In this document: positions 34,321 through 44,763 of the stretch, in pieces | Layout of the letters: each line of letters opens with the position of its first letter | Position numbering within the stretch: position 1 is the first letter of the stretch | Source: Phragmites australis | Lineage: Eukaryota > Streptophyta > Magnoliopsida > Poales > Poaceae | Assembly: GCF_958298935.1 (NCBI RefSeq) | Contig: NC_084937.1 | Coordinates: 27,227,568-27,291,567 of the forward strand | Length of the DNA: 64,000 nt | Direction of reading: 5' to 3' | Position numbers and translations under genes: made by a program | Notes under the pieces: model-generated | What the model was told of the DNA's origin: nothing | What the model saw: only the letters and a program-made list of their open reading frames with translations | Database searches by the model: none

Positions 34321-34825
34321 TAGGTATGTCGATGAAGAATTTTCCGTTGGGGAATGACTCTTCGTCCCTGTCTTCATACGAAGGAATTTTTTTTTTATCT
34401 CCGTCTATATCTTACTTGTAGGGATTATTTTCTCTCTATCTTCGTCTCCACGTGGAGAATGAAGATCTGACAGGGAACCTGTCCCCGTCCACCTGGACCG
34501 AGACAGCCTACTGGACCGACCCGCACCATGCCACGGCTTCAGACCGTGCCTGGCTGGGCTGCGCACTAGCGTCCGCCTAGGTCGCGCATCTGGCTCCTGC
34601 CTGGGCCGATCGCGTACGTCTGGACCATCACCGCTGGGCCAAAACGGATCCCCACGGGGAAACAAGGACAAGAAATGCTTCCACATATCTGTCTCTGTTA
34701 GACCCAACAGGGATATAATTTATACCATCTATATCCCCGCGGGTAACGAAATCTTCCCATCCCCATCTACTAATAGAGGAATTCCCTGTGGAGAATCGAA
34801 GATCGGGTCCCCATTGACATCCCTA
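34321..34825. mobile_element. hAT-like non-autonomous element
   Basis: The left end TAGGTATGTCGATG and the inverted right end TAGGGATGTCAATG match at 12 of 14 positions, typical of grass hAT elements. Both subterminal regions are rich in GGGGA/TCCCC blocks. Flanking 8-mers do not match well, so target duplication is unproven. No coding capacity. It lies about 490 bp downstream of BAHD copy 2. Confidence 0.45.
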
Positions 34826-35311
34826 AGCCCGAGTGCCTTCACCTACCGGACAGTACTATTGTCACTTATAGGTGCATATAATATAAAAAGGAAATTAAAT
34901 GGATTCAAGTTGAAAGAGTCGGACAGATGCATATGAGTGGATGTGCAGTTGTATTTCTCGGGGAATATTGATCGATACACGATCGTCCATCCTGGCACTG
35001 GCACACTCAGTGATTAACACCGCACATGTTTTATTAAGACGAATTCATTTTATTTCCTTGCAGCTCTTAAATTAAATCATCAATGTACATCTCCAAAACT
35101 TTGCTACGAAACACGAAGATTTCCCTGATTCGACAGGTCGATCGGGATGCGATCAAGCGTCTGAAAAATTAAACGACAACCCGAGAAAAGGAAAAAAGAA
35201 ACTTGTAAGAATAACTAGTTCTTCACGTACGTAGTGCAATTGACGACGCCTTAGCGTGCGTCGCAACCAAATAATCACCTCTCGCCGACTCGACCATGAC
35301 TCCGACCGACA
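34826..35311. other. downstream flank of BAHD copy 2
   Basis: AT-rich DNA that probably holds the BAHD copy 2 3' UTR and terminator (minus strand). No clear poly-A signal could be fixed. Confidence 0.4.
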
Positions 35312-36613
35312 CTATTCCATGGAGTAGCAGCACTCCTTGAATGCCTCGAGGTTGTGCTGGAAGACGGGCACGAAGGCGTCGACGCTGCCGTCGCCGAAGT
35401 AGGAGGGGACGAGGAAGAGCATCCCCTCCGTCGGGAAGTAGGACGGCATGAAGTAGGACGGGCTACCGGTGCCGAAGTCCAGCTCGTAGAACGGGAACGT
35501 CAGCCAGCTGTCCACCTCCACGTTCGGGCACATCACGTCCTTGAGGACGGCGCTCGGCGCGAGGCCCTCCCTCTCCGCGACGCCGGAGGTTGCGAAGTCG
35601 ATGAAAGACTTGAAGTAGTTGCCGTCCACGCGGGCCACCTCGTCGTGGATCACCTGCGCCGCGTGCTTCAGCGGCCGGTTCAGGAGGTCGGCCACCGTAG
35701 CGGTCGGGAACGCCCAGAGGACGAGGTTGCCGAAGTACTCGGCCGGCAGCCCGAGGCGGTGGCGGCCGTCCACGGACAGGCGGATTGTGGAGGTCTCGTC
35801 CGGACTGAGACCGCGCGCGCGCGTCATGGTGCGCCACAGGTGGGCGAGGATGGTCTCGAACCGGCTGAACGGGCGCCCGCGGCCTTCCGAGGCCTTGCCG
35901 CGGAGCCCGGCGATGAAGTCCTTGGTGAAGTGCGCCTTGTGGATCACGATGTTGTCGACGCCCTCGCCATGGCCATGCTTCTCGGTGGGCGACGGCAGGT
36001 AGAACTCCCTGTTGCGGTGGTCGTACTCGACGCGAGGCGAGGACCGTGGCTTGAAGAGCCCCGCCTGGTGGTACACGGGGGGCAGCCCCATGGGGAGGCC
36101 CCTGGTGGCTCGACCCCACGCCAGGAGGAAGTTGCTGGTGGCGTGGCCGTCGGCCGCGACGTGGTTGGACGTGAACCCGACGGCGAGGGAGCCGCACCGG
36201 AACCTCGTCAGCTGCAGCAGCACCACCTCCTCGAGCTCCTCCTCCAGGTCGGGGTGCAGCCGCAGCAGCTCCGGCGTGGGCTTCGCGGGTGCCATGTCGA
36301 CGAGGTTGGCGTCCACGGACGCCTCCACGAGCCGCGCGCCGCGGTCATTGAGCAGCACCGAGGGCGTCCCGTCGGGGCCCTCGCCGAGCTGCCCCGCGAA
36401 CGCGCGGTACTCCGCTAGCACCGTGGCGAGGCCCTTCTCGATGGCGGCCGTGGACGGCGCCGGCGGCGGGAAGGCGTAGATGATGGCCATCTGCATCTGG
36501 TACGTGACCCTGTCGAAGATGGACATGGGGATGTACTCAGCTGCCGCCGGCGGGGCCGCGCCGGCACTGTAGGCAGGCTTGACGAGCTTGGAGCTCAATA
36601 CCTTAACCTCCAT
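35312..36613 (-). CDS. BAHD acyltransferase (amide-forming hydroxycinnamoyl/benzoyl transferase type), copy 2
   Basis: Intact single-exon gene of 433 aa. The start is the ATG at 36611-36613 (MEVKVLSSKL), supported by alignment with copy 1 and by a TATA box about 190 bases upstream. HxxxD is HVAAD (H151-D155). The DFGWG position reads DFGTG (379-383), so both copies lack the usual Trp. Differences from copy 1 cluster in the first 170 residues and around the 175-220 surface loop, where copy 1 has a His/Pro stretch; the C-terminal 200 residues are strongly conserved and both end in CCYSME. Predicted role: transfer of a hydroxycinnamoyl or benzoyl group from CoA to an amine, in phenolamide formation. 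Acceptor preference cannot be read from the sequence. Confidence 0.94.
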   Translation of the reverse strand: MEVKVLSSKLVKPAYSAGAAPPAAAEYIPMSIFDRVTYQMQMAIIYAFPPPAPSTAAIEKGLATVLAEYRAFAGQLGEGPDGTPSVLLNDRGARLVEASVDANLVDMAPAKPTPELLRLHPDLEEELEEVVLLQLTRFRCGSLAVGFTSNHVAADGHATSNFLLAWGRATRGLPMGLPPVYHQAGLFKPRSSPRVEYDHRNREFYLPSPTEKHGHGEGVDNIVIHKAHFTKDFIAGLRGKASEGRGRPFSRFETILAHLWRTMTRARGLSPDETSTIRLSVDGRHRLGLPAEYFGNLVLWAFPTATVADLLNRPLKHAAQVIHDEVARVDGNYFKSFIDFATSGVAEREGLAPSAVLKDVMCPNVEVDSWLTFPFYELDFGTGSPSYFMPSYFPTEGMLFLVPSYFGDGSVDAFVPVFQHNLEAFKECCYSME

Positions 36614-36800
36614 TGCTGTCGAGCGGGTGCGGTTGTTCTTTCGCGGATCAAGATAGCTTTGGCGCAAGCTAGAGTTTGCAACAACAGGGCGAGAGCTGCA
36701 CGACGATGTCTTAGCTCGTATCGGACGTGAGAGTCCTTGTTGCTTGCTTTTGCTTTGGCGCCTTGGGCTACTGTGCGATTTGCTGGTCCCGTGCCGTGCG

Positions 36801-36808
36801 TTTTTATA
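36801..36808 (-). promoter_or_regulatory. TATA box of BAHD copy 2
   Basis: The minus strand reads TATAAAAA, followed by CGCACGG. It lies about 190 bases upstream of the ATG, implying a 5' UTR of roughly 150-165 bases. Confidence 0.7.
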
Positions 36809-37612
36809 GGAGTGCACACCACTACTAAGCGCGGGAAAAGGATATAGTAGGTGGAAGTGAAGATGCTCACTTAATTTTTTGAAACTTTGAACTGACCGCC
36901 TTTGACTGGTTGAAGGTTTCTACCAACGCACGTGCTGATTTGGCTAATGTAACAAGTTCTAACTGCTACTCCCTCCTATTTGCAATATTTGTCCATAGCA
37001 TCAAAAATATATATCTCAAATTATTTATTTATTATGGTAACTAAGGATACTTTATAGTATATTTTTTTACTATGCTCTTAGTGTATTTATGTATTTATTC
37101 TAACGCTGGTGAGTTACTTGCTCTCATCCTTGTATTGATTAGGGGTAGTATGGTCATCTTATTGTATTTTTTCATTTGATTTTAATTTTTTTTGATTTAT
37201 ACGTAATAGTGGACGTGAACAAACATTACGAATCAGAGAAAGTATCTAGCTAGGGCGCGCGACCATCCATGCATCATGCATGAGCTTGCCTGCACAAATC
37301 GGAGTACATCGTTGCTAACTCTTCCACACTGCATTCATGTGCACTCAAATATTAAGTGCGCGTGATTGTGGCAGAAAGGGAATTTTTCACATATGTACGC
37401 TAGTACGATTTATTATGATCGTTTATTTATGTTTAGATTTATACTAGAAGAGGTAGTTAAAAAAATAATAAGGGTATGTAATGGGATCAATGGATATATG
37501 AATATTAAGTAGGAGGAATAATCGCTATGTGTACACAAGTAGATGTGGAGTTGCATTTTTTTGGATGTGGCATACATCTGTGCCTATCTTATTATTATTA
37601 TTATATATATAA

Positions 37613-37684
<72 letters not shown>

Positions 37685-39101
37685 CTAATAAAATAGAACC
37701 TAAGAAATATAATTGTATTTGTAATAAAGCTAAAACGTAAGCTCCGATACGATGTAAGCTGCAGGAACCAAGACGTGCAACTTCAGGCCAACTTGCTAGC
37801 TAGGAGACTCATCAGGTTAAACTAATTAATTAATTAACCAACAGTTAGCAATAATTGAAGCTAATCCGTCTCCGCTCCAAAATATAAGGCGCGGTCTCCA
37901 AACTAAATTTTGATCAATTGTTTCAATTAATTTATGTTGTACGTAGCAACAAAATCTTACTATGCCAACCGAACGATGCTTTCATTTTTTGTACTTTCAA
38001 AAATGCAAACCCAATGATGTTATTTTTTTTATCATAAAGCATATTTATTGCTAGATTAATTATTCGTCAAAGATTACATAGTTTGAATCTTAAAATGTGA
38101 GTGAATCTTATGAAAATGAAATAGTAGTGGGAGTAGTACTTTTTTTAAAAAAATAATTATTTTAATACTCGTATAGACTTTTCGCTTCAAGCTTTCAGCT
38201 AAGCATGGCATGAACGAGGTCAAGTCAAACTTGACCGTAGGGAACTCAAACTATTAAACAAAAGTATTGCCTTTGTTAGCCAAAAAGTTAGCCCGAAACT
38301 TAACGCTCGTTTTCCATAGTCATGGCGACGAAAACCAGCCAACAACCGTCTTAGCTACATATTTATCTATTTGCACCCGATGCGTGAAAACACTGGCCAA
38401 AAGTTGAGATGCCAACAACCACATATGTATAATTAGGTCCGCAAGTATTGCAACAAACCAACTTTCTCATTACTAAGTTCTAGTGAAACAACCAGTCAAC
38501 CAGCGTCGTCCACTTGATTTTTATAACTTTTTTTTGGTCTGTACATAACTTTGTTCACATGTTTGAACGACTTAGAACCTTTGTAAAGTTTTATGAAAAA
38601 TACTTTCCCAAATGTCAAAAGTTAACCTTTCCTTTTGATTCTGTTCTCTCCCTCCCTGTCTTTGTGGGTTTTTTTTCTTTTCAAACGAACAAATAGGAGA
38701 TTTGACTATTATATTAAAAAAAACTTACACCTAGACAGACAATACACCGCTTCTTTGTTGGGAGCTGCATTACCTCTGTCCACGTCAAATGCTGGCCTCA
38801 CTGATTGGTGCTAGCTAAACACTGCTCAGTAATTTGCTGCTCCAAATTAACTGAGATAATAAAAGTATTGCAGAAGGCACAGCCGCACAGACCAAATTAA
38901 GAATTCACTCTTTTATTGTGGTAGAGCTTGATTGCCGTATCACAGTACACTCTTCCCTCGCTGCCTGCCTAGGAGTACAATGGGAAAAGACCCGAAGTGA
39001 TGGTGAAGAGGAGAACGGGGAATGTGCGCACCATGCGTGAATGCATACGATGCACCACAAGTCCACGAGCCGGCAAAGACACGAACAATGACTGCAGGTA
39101 A
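36809..39101. other. upstream region of BAHD copy 2, no other gene
   Basis: AT-rich promoter-distal DNA. It contains the TAA microsatellite (37612-37684). The rest has only short frames without motifs. Confidence 0.4.
37612..37684 (+). repeat. (TAA)n microsatellite
   Basis: About 24 uninterrupted AAT/TAA triplets, preceded by a short TTA run and TATATATA (37590-37610) so that the flank can pair with it. It lies about 1 kb upstream of BAHD copy 2. Confidence 0.95.
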
Positions 39102-39685
39102 TAGGGACCACAACTGGGTACGGTGAATATAGATAGTGCTTATTCATATTTATACTTACTGATTTTTTTTATCTATTTACAGCTATACCTACGAAGGTCC
39201 ATAGGTGAAGAGTTAATTTCAAATCTGTTACTTGTGGGTACCTATGAGTACCTGTTATCCACAGTTATACTCGTTTACCTGTAGTGTGTCGTGGTGACGG
39301 TGGCAAAACAGAGTGATGGGGTAGGCTGGGGTGGGGCGTGGTGATACGACAGAGTAGCGTAGGGAGGCATGGGCACCAACGGCAAGATAGGGCGGGCCGG
39401 GGTAGTGTGACGCAGGGCGGCGACGGCGGTACGACGGGGTGGGCTGGGGTGGGGTAGAGTATTTATATAATAAAGAATGTTAAGGTTTGGAGATGAGATA
39501 TTTATATAATGGATATGTAGATTTTACAGTATAAGTATATCTTATCTATATTCATATTTATTTACTTGTCAGGTAGTATTTATTACCCACAAATATACCA
39601 TAAATAACATTTACTATATATATCTTACCCTATTCAAATATTTACTTATGAATAAATGAGTAATCATGATAAATTACCATCCCTA
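39102..39685. mobile_element. degenerate hAT-like element
   Basis: The left end begins TAGGGACCACAACTGGGTAC and the right end, inverted, TAGGGATGGTAATTTATC. Flanking 8-mers match at only 5 of 8 positions. A G-rich interior (39290-39460) has repeated GGGGTGGGCTGGGGTGGG-like blocks. Boundaries are tentative. Confidence 0.32.
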
Positions 39686-40379
39686 ACAGATACGTACGTT
39701 GAAGAAGATTGATAAAGATCGACTCGAACATATTCCATCGATCGCAGAAATTATGTGTGACTTTGATCGTCATTTATCCCATGATCATATGATTAGGCCA
39801 AACCGTGTAGCGCCAACGGAGAACCTTCTGCAGGGATTGGTTGGTGGAATCTTTGACCAAGCTACCTACGATCTCGCGCGCGATGGAAAAGCAGAGAGAC
39901 CGACGATCGAGTTGAAGATTAAATATTCAGTTGCTCAAAGGTCACGATGGAATGGAGGCAAAAGGAGGAGGAAATTTCGGATATTCCAACAAATTTAGTG
40001 GCTTATGCGTCAGTCGCGTTGATGCATGCAGTCATGTACCGTGCAAATTTTAATTAATTGGGGTCGTCTGCGCCAGAGTTAACGGAAACGCAAGTAAGCA
40101 TGCATATAACCAGGTCGAGTTCCACGAACTTTCGGACGTCAAACAAGCCTGCAACTTGGTCTAGCTACAGTTTATTATCTTGCGGGATTCTTGTGCATGT
40201 TATGTTAATTTATCATATTTTTAGTTTTTAAAGTGCATGTCCATGCTACCTGGTCCTCCATCAGCTAAGACGCTGCTTCTTCGGACGACGGGGCTGGCGG
40301 TTTCCACGGCAGCCGGGGCAGTGGCATGGGTCGCTCTGGCCTCCGTCCAGGGAGGCAGCTGTCCTTGTTGCCTTTGCCG
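39686..40379. other. intergenic, unassigned open stretch
   Basis: An open plus-strand frame (about 39699-39998) has no ATG at its start and no motif I recognise. The next 350 bases lead into the LINE remnant. Confidence 0.35.
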
Positions 40380-42134
40380 GCCATGGCTGCCGCATCTGCT
40401 CCAACATCTCAGGCCTCCCTTCACGGCGGTCGGCTCTGCTTTTTGGTGGTTCGGACTGATCCAGTGCCAGCCCGCGGTGGCGTTCATGGTTTCAGTTGGG
40501 CGGAGGGGGTTCTTTCTCCTACCTCAGCATCCAGTTTGAATCTTTCCCTGTTGCGCCGCCCGAGGATACGCCTCTCCTCATGTCTATGCAGGAGGGCTCT
40601 TGCGCGGTAGTGTCAGTTTTTGGTGCGCCACAGATAGAGCTGCACGACCCTATTGCTGTTTCCATCCTCACCCATGACGATGTCCACCAGTGAATCTTCG
40701 ACCCCATGATGGTGGAACTCAATGCCCAAGAGCTCATTGTTAACCAAATCCATGTTGTGCCTGCTGAGATGCGAAGCATCACTCTCGTGTACTCTAGTGT
40801 CGCACCAAGGCTTTGGCTTCGCATGTCGCCATGGGCCTCAAGGCTACCTCGCCTATCGCAGGCTCTGGAGGCCGGTCTTCAACATGCTATACTTGTTGTT
40901 CGCCTACGATGCGTCTGGGTCTCCGGCTTTGCCATCGGGCCCGTTGTTGGACAAAACACATTATCTCCATGTTGCGTCCGCACGTTGTTGACGACTCTCA
41001 TGTGCTGGGTAAAGGATGATGTGGACAGCTTGGGCTTCTCGGTGGGGGGCTTGGTCGGTTCGGCGGTGGCTACCACGCCATTCGCCGGCAGCCCAGCTCA
41101 GCAAAACAATACCCAAACGGCCTCAGATACTGCATCACACCAGATGACCATCATCGCCACGGAGGACAATCTCAGGGCTTCTGCTGATTGTGTCCAGAAG
41201 AAGGTTCAGACACCGCTTGCTCCAAAACCTGCTCCAGTTGCACGTGTTGTTGTCACGCTGCCTAGTCCGCTACCTAAGCGAAGTCGGCGTATTGCTAATC
41301 AGACATCGCAGGTCAGGCCGACGAAGCGTGCTGAGGTTGTGCTTATGCGTCATGTCGGTATCCTTTCTGAGTTCGCTCCGGTTACTGAAGCGGCGAGGAA
41401 GGCTTATGAGGAATTCTTCAATGAGGAATTACACAGGAAACATCTGGCGGTATTCAAAGAGCTCTTCTCGTCCCTCGGCAAGACCTCTACCGTTGTTGTT
41501 TTTGTGGCTCTCTGACGGCCATGGTGTTTGTGTATGGCCGCGTCTTGCTGTTGTTGTGTTTGCTTGGATGGATCAAGCCACTATTATCTCATGAAATGTG
41601 CAGGGCCTAAACTCCGCGACCTGTCATGACGCTGTCCGTCTCCTCGTGGAGGATTCCATGGCATCAATTCTATGTCTTCATGAGACTAAGCTCGATGTGA
41701 TCTCAAACAGCATTGTACTCTCTATGCTTAGGTCCATTTTTTGAGATTTCACGTACTTACCGGCCTGTTACACTTGAGGTGGGGTGCTGATCGCCTATCG
41801 CTTGAATGTCGCTACCATGTCCGCCGTGCAAATTGGATCACCGCTACCATGTTTATGGAAGGAACGCAATGCCAGACTCTTCGATCGCTGTTCCTCAACA
41901 GTGCAGTAGCTTCTTGAGCGGATCAAGGCAGATGCGGAGTTATAGATCACGGTGGGTGCGCGTCACTTAGGTCGTTTATTTTGTGGGTATTCTCTTAAGC
42001 TTCGCGACACTTTGATGCCGCGTAGCGGGGGTGTCCGATCCCCAGCGTTGCGTTTGTGCTCAAAACTTTATATTTTTTTTCCTACCTCTTAATATAATGA
42101 TATGTAATCCTCCTGTGTATTCGTGAAAAAAAAA
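40380..42134 (+). pseudogene. internally deleted LINE with ORF1 tail, endonuclease start, 3' end and poly-A
   Basis: The ORF1 C-terminal part is open at 40706-41515, ending in a block (KRAEVVLMRHVG and EAARKAYEEFF) typical of grass LINE ORF1. After a short gap the AP endonuclease start appears (NVQGLN, then LCLHETKLDV, where HETK stands for the usual QETK) and breaks off at about 41830. At about 41855 the sequence jumps to the far 3' end of ORF2 (LWKERNARLFDR), a 3' UTR with TAATATAATGATATG, and a poly-A run at 42126-42134. About 3 kb covering endonuclease, RT and most of the C-terminal domain is thus missing. No target duplication was identified. Confidence 0.72.
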
Positions 42135-43410
42135 TAACTCTAACATAGATTGGAGGTGTCTAGAACGTGTCTACATGAATACGTGTTTGTCCTAACTTGT
42201 ACTCACAAAATACAATGACACAAAGTGCTCCCTCTCAGTTTGAAAAATTAAAACTGACCCAAAATACAGTAATACAATCTGTGTTGATTAAGCAACAGAG
42301 TATTTTAATCTCACAAGAAACCTAGCTGTAAATATTAACCACTCTCAAAATAATACGACTTCAACTCGTGTTGATTTAGTATAGCAGATTGCATTACACA
42401 ACAAACCCGTGAGATTAAGTCACTAACGATAGTTTTCTCCCCGTAAGAACACATCCAAGTACTCAATCGTGTTGACTTAAAAAAAAAAAGTTGTACATCA
42501 ATGCCGCTTCATAAATAAGAATGAGGGGTTATTTGATAGAGCTTCAGTTCTAAAAGTTTTAAAATGAGATATCCGTAACTGTAGAAATTTATAAGTAAAG
42601 CTAAGTGTACACTGAGATATTTACATGAATCATCTTATTTATATCCTATATTAAATATATATATATATATTATTTTATATTTACCTATAAATATCAAATC
42701 TGAAGCGTAGGATAAAAGCTCTGTATCTAAGTGTCGTCAGTTTTATTCAAGAAACGCGGAAGATTCAATGATATGCGGGCATCAAGGTCGACGAAACCTT
42801 CGTGGCACTGAAGATTGGCCGGGTTGCTTATAAGCTGACTTTTTCAAGCCAAATAAGTATTTCTTCAGATCATGTGAACGTCACGACGCACTAGTAACTA
42901 AAATGTAGCACTCCCTTCATTCAGAAAATGCAGCTACGCACGGCAGAAAATAGCGAAGCTTGGGATTTTATAATTGCAACTTGAGTGATGGCCCCCGGGG
43001 TAGGTAACCATCTGTTGGTCTTTGTTGCTGGCGCGTCAAGCGGTCCGTACATTTTACATGCTTGTCTATTAGTTGCTGTTGCAAAAGAAGAAGAAAAAAA
43101 AGGAAAACAAATTTAAACAAGTTTTTAAAATGGGTACAAAATCCAATTTTGCGATCGATGGCGAAGGGTGCAAGCGTCTCGTAGACCGACGATCGATAGC
43201 TTAGCTGCTGCCCCGTCGTTTGTAGCCGGTCATCGGTTTGAGCCGGGGTTCAGCTGCCACTTGCCCGGCGACAGCCGGTGCCAGGTCGACCAACTACCTT
43301 TCTTCGCCTGTCTCTTTTGTTTTCTTCACCAAACCACGGGAGGAGCAGACACACATGGTCAAGTCAGATCACAGGCTCCGTTCGACGAACAGGCCCAGCA
43401 CTCGTTATTA
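42135..43410. other. intergenic, nothing recognised
   Basis: AT-rich, with a short (AT)n run at 42655-42671 and A-rich runs at 42480 and 43086-43110. A GC-richer segment at 43150-43330 has a frame (43168-43458) with no motif. Confidence 0.4.
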
Positions 43411-43413
43411 TTG

Positions 43414-43717
43414 AGGTCCTGTTTGTTTCAGCTAGAGATTCTGAAAAGCAGCTTATAAAAGCTGGATTGTTAAAAGCTGGATTGTGAAAAGCTGGATTGT
43501 GAAAAGCTTTTAAACTGTAGATTCTAAAAAAAATTAATAGACAGTTTAGTAAAATAGACTTTCACAATCTATCAAAAGCTGAGGAAAACCAACTTCTCAG
43601 ATTATCACAATCCAACCAGCAGATTTTAAAAAGCTATAACCAAAAGCTGACTATTTGTTTCAGCTTCGGATTATAAAAGCTGAAAGCCAGAATCCGAAGC
43701 TGAAACAAACAGGGCCT
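43414..43717. mobile_element. MITE with 20-bp terminal inverted repeats (hAT-like)
   Basis: Ends AGGTCCTGTTTGTTTCAGCT (43414-43433) and its near-perfect inverse at 43698-43717 (19 of 20). Subterminal AAGCTGGATTGTGAAAAGCT-type units repeat three times near the left end, with inverted counterparts on the right, giving strong foldback. It is 304 bp with no coding capacity. The target duplication is unclear. Confidence 0.75.
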
Positions 43718-43849
43718 AACTACTTCCGGTAGCTTGGTAGCAAGGAGAAGCAATGTACTGTAGCTGTTAGACTGAGGTCAATGGCTTGGGGTGAGTTGGC
43801 ATAAAAATATGGATTTTGGTGTTAACACGTGAGCATCCCAGGTGTAATT

Positions 43850-44763
43850 TGTAGCGACACGTATAGCGTGTACCAAAGCGGTGATAACTATTATGTTTTT
43901 ACGACAACGAGCGATCGATTTATGAGCAAGTCGATAAAAAATAACTAACTTAGCGAGCATCACCTGAGAACTTAGTCCGGCACTGCAGTGATGTATCTTT
44001 ATTAGTAAATCGTATCCGGGAGGGATCCTATCAGGGCACGTTCAACCAGCGGCTTGTCCTTGGTTGTTGAGATCAAGACCGAGTAGCAACAAGAGGAGGA
44101 AGAAAGAGGGATGTGACTATAAGAGCTAGGAAAAAGAGATAAAAATGAAAAGTTGATTGTGTTTGATAGATTGGTCGATTGTTTCAATCGGTCATAGATC
44201 TCTTATATTTAAAGGGCAGCATGTCTTAACCGTAAGAGATCAGGACTTCTAATTTAAATCGAACAAGACTTATAGATATGATTTAGCTATGCCTTTTGAT
44301 CTCCAAACTTTCTATAACTAACATACCTTTCCTAATCGACCATGTAAACTCTCATATATCTACCTAAATATCTTTTATTGTAGCTTGACCTTCTTGAATT
44401 CGACTACATGCTTGACGTATCGATGTACTTGAATCCAATCAGCTCTTCCACCTGCCCAAAGAGCAACTGCTAAAACAAACCGTGGTCACTGATTGCTTCA
44501 CTGGTCGTGACCACTGATCATAGTCACTGGTCATGGTCATAAAGTACTGTTCACTAGTCGGAGTTACTGTTCATTTAGTCGGAAGTACTGTCCATCTGAC
44601 CGAGTATTGTTTGCTGTGGTTGGAGTATTGTTCACCGTGGTCAGAGCACTGTTCATCGTGATCGGAGCACTGCTCATCGATAGATGTACTGATCGCTGGT
44701 CGCCCATTAAGCCAACCATTGCTGCAATGACAACTATAAATACCAAATCTTGTCATCAACACA
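43850..44763 (-). repeat. 3' LTR of outer gag-only element
   Basis: 914 bp. On the minus strand it starts TGTGTTGATGACAAG and ends GTGTCGCTACA, so TG and CA ends are intact. Upstream (44764-44775) lies AAAAAATAGGG, a plausible polypurine tract. At 44530-44690 are several diverged copies of a unit containing TACTGTTCA. Confidence 0.68.

Noticed and set aside
39699..39998. 99-codon open stretch
   Set aside because: No ATG at the start, no motif, no supporting splice or promoter signals.
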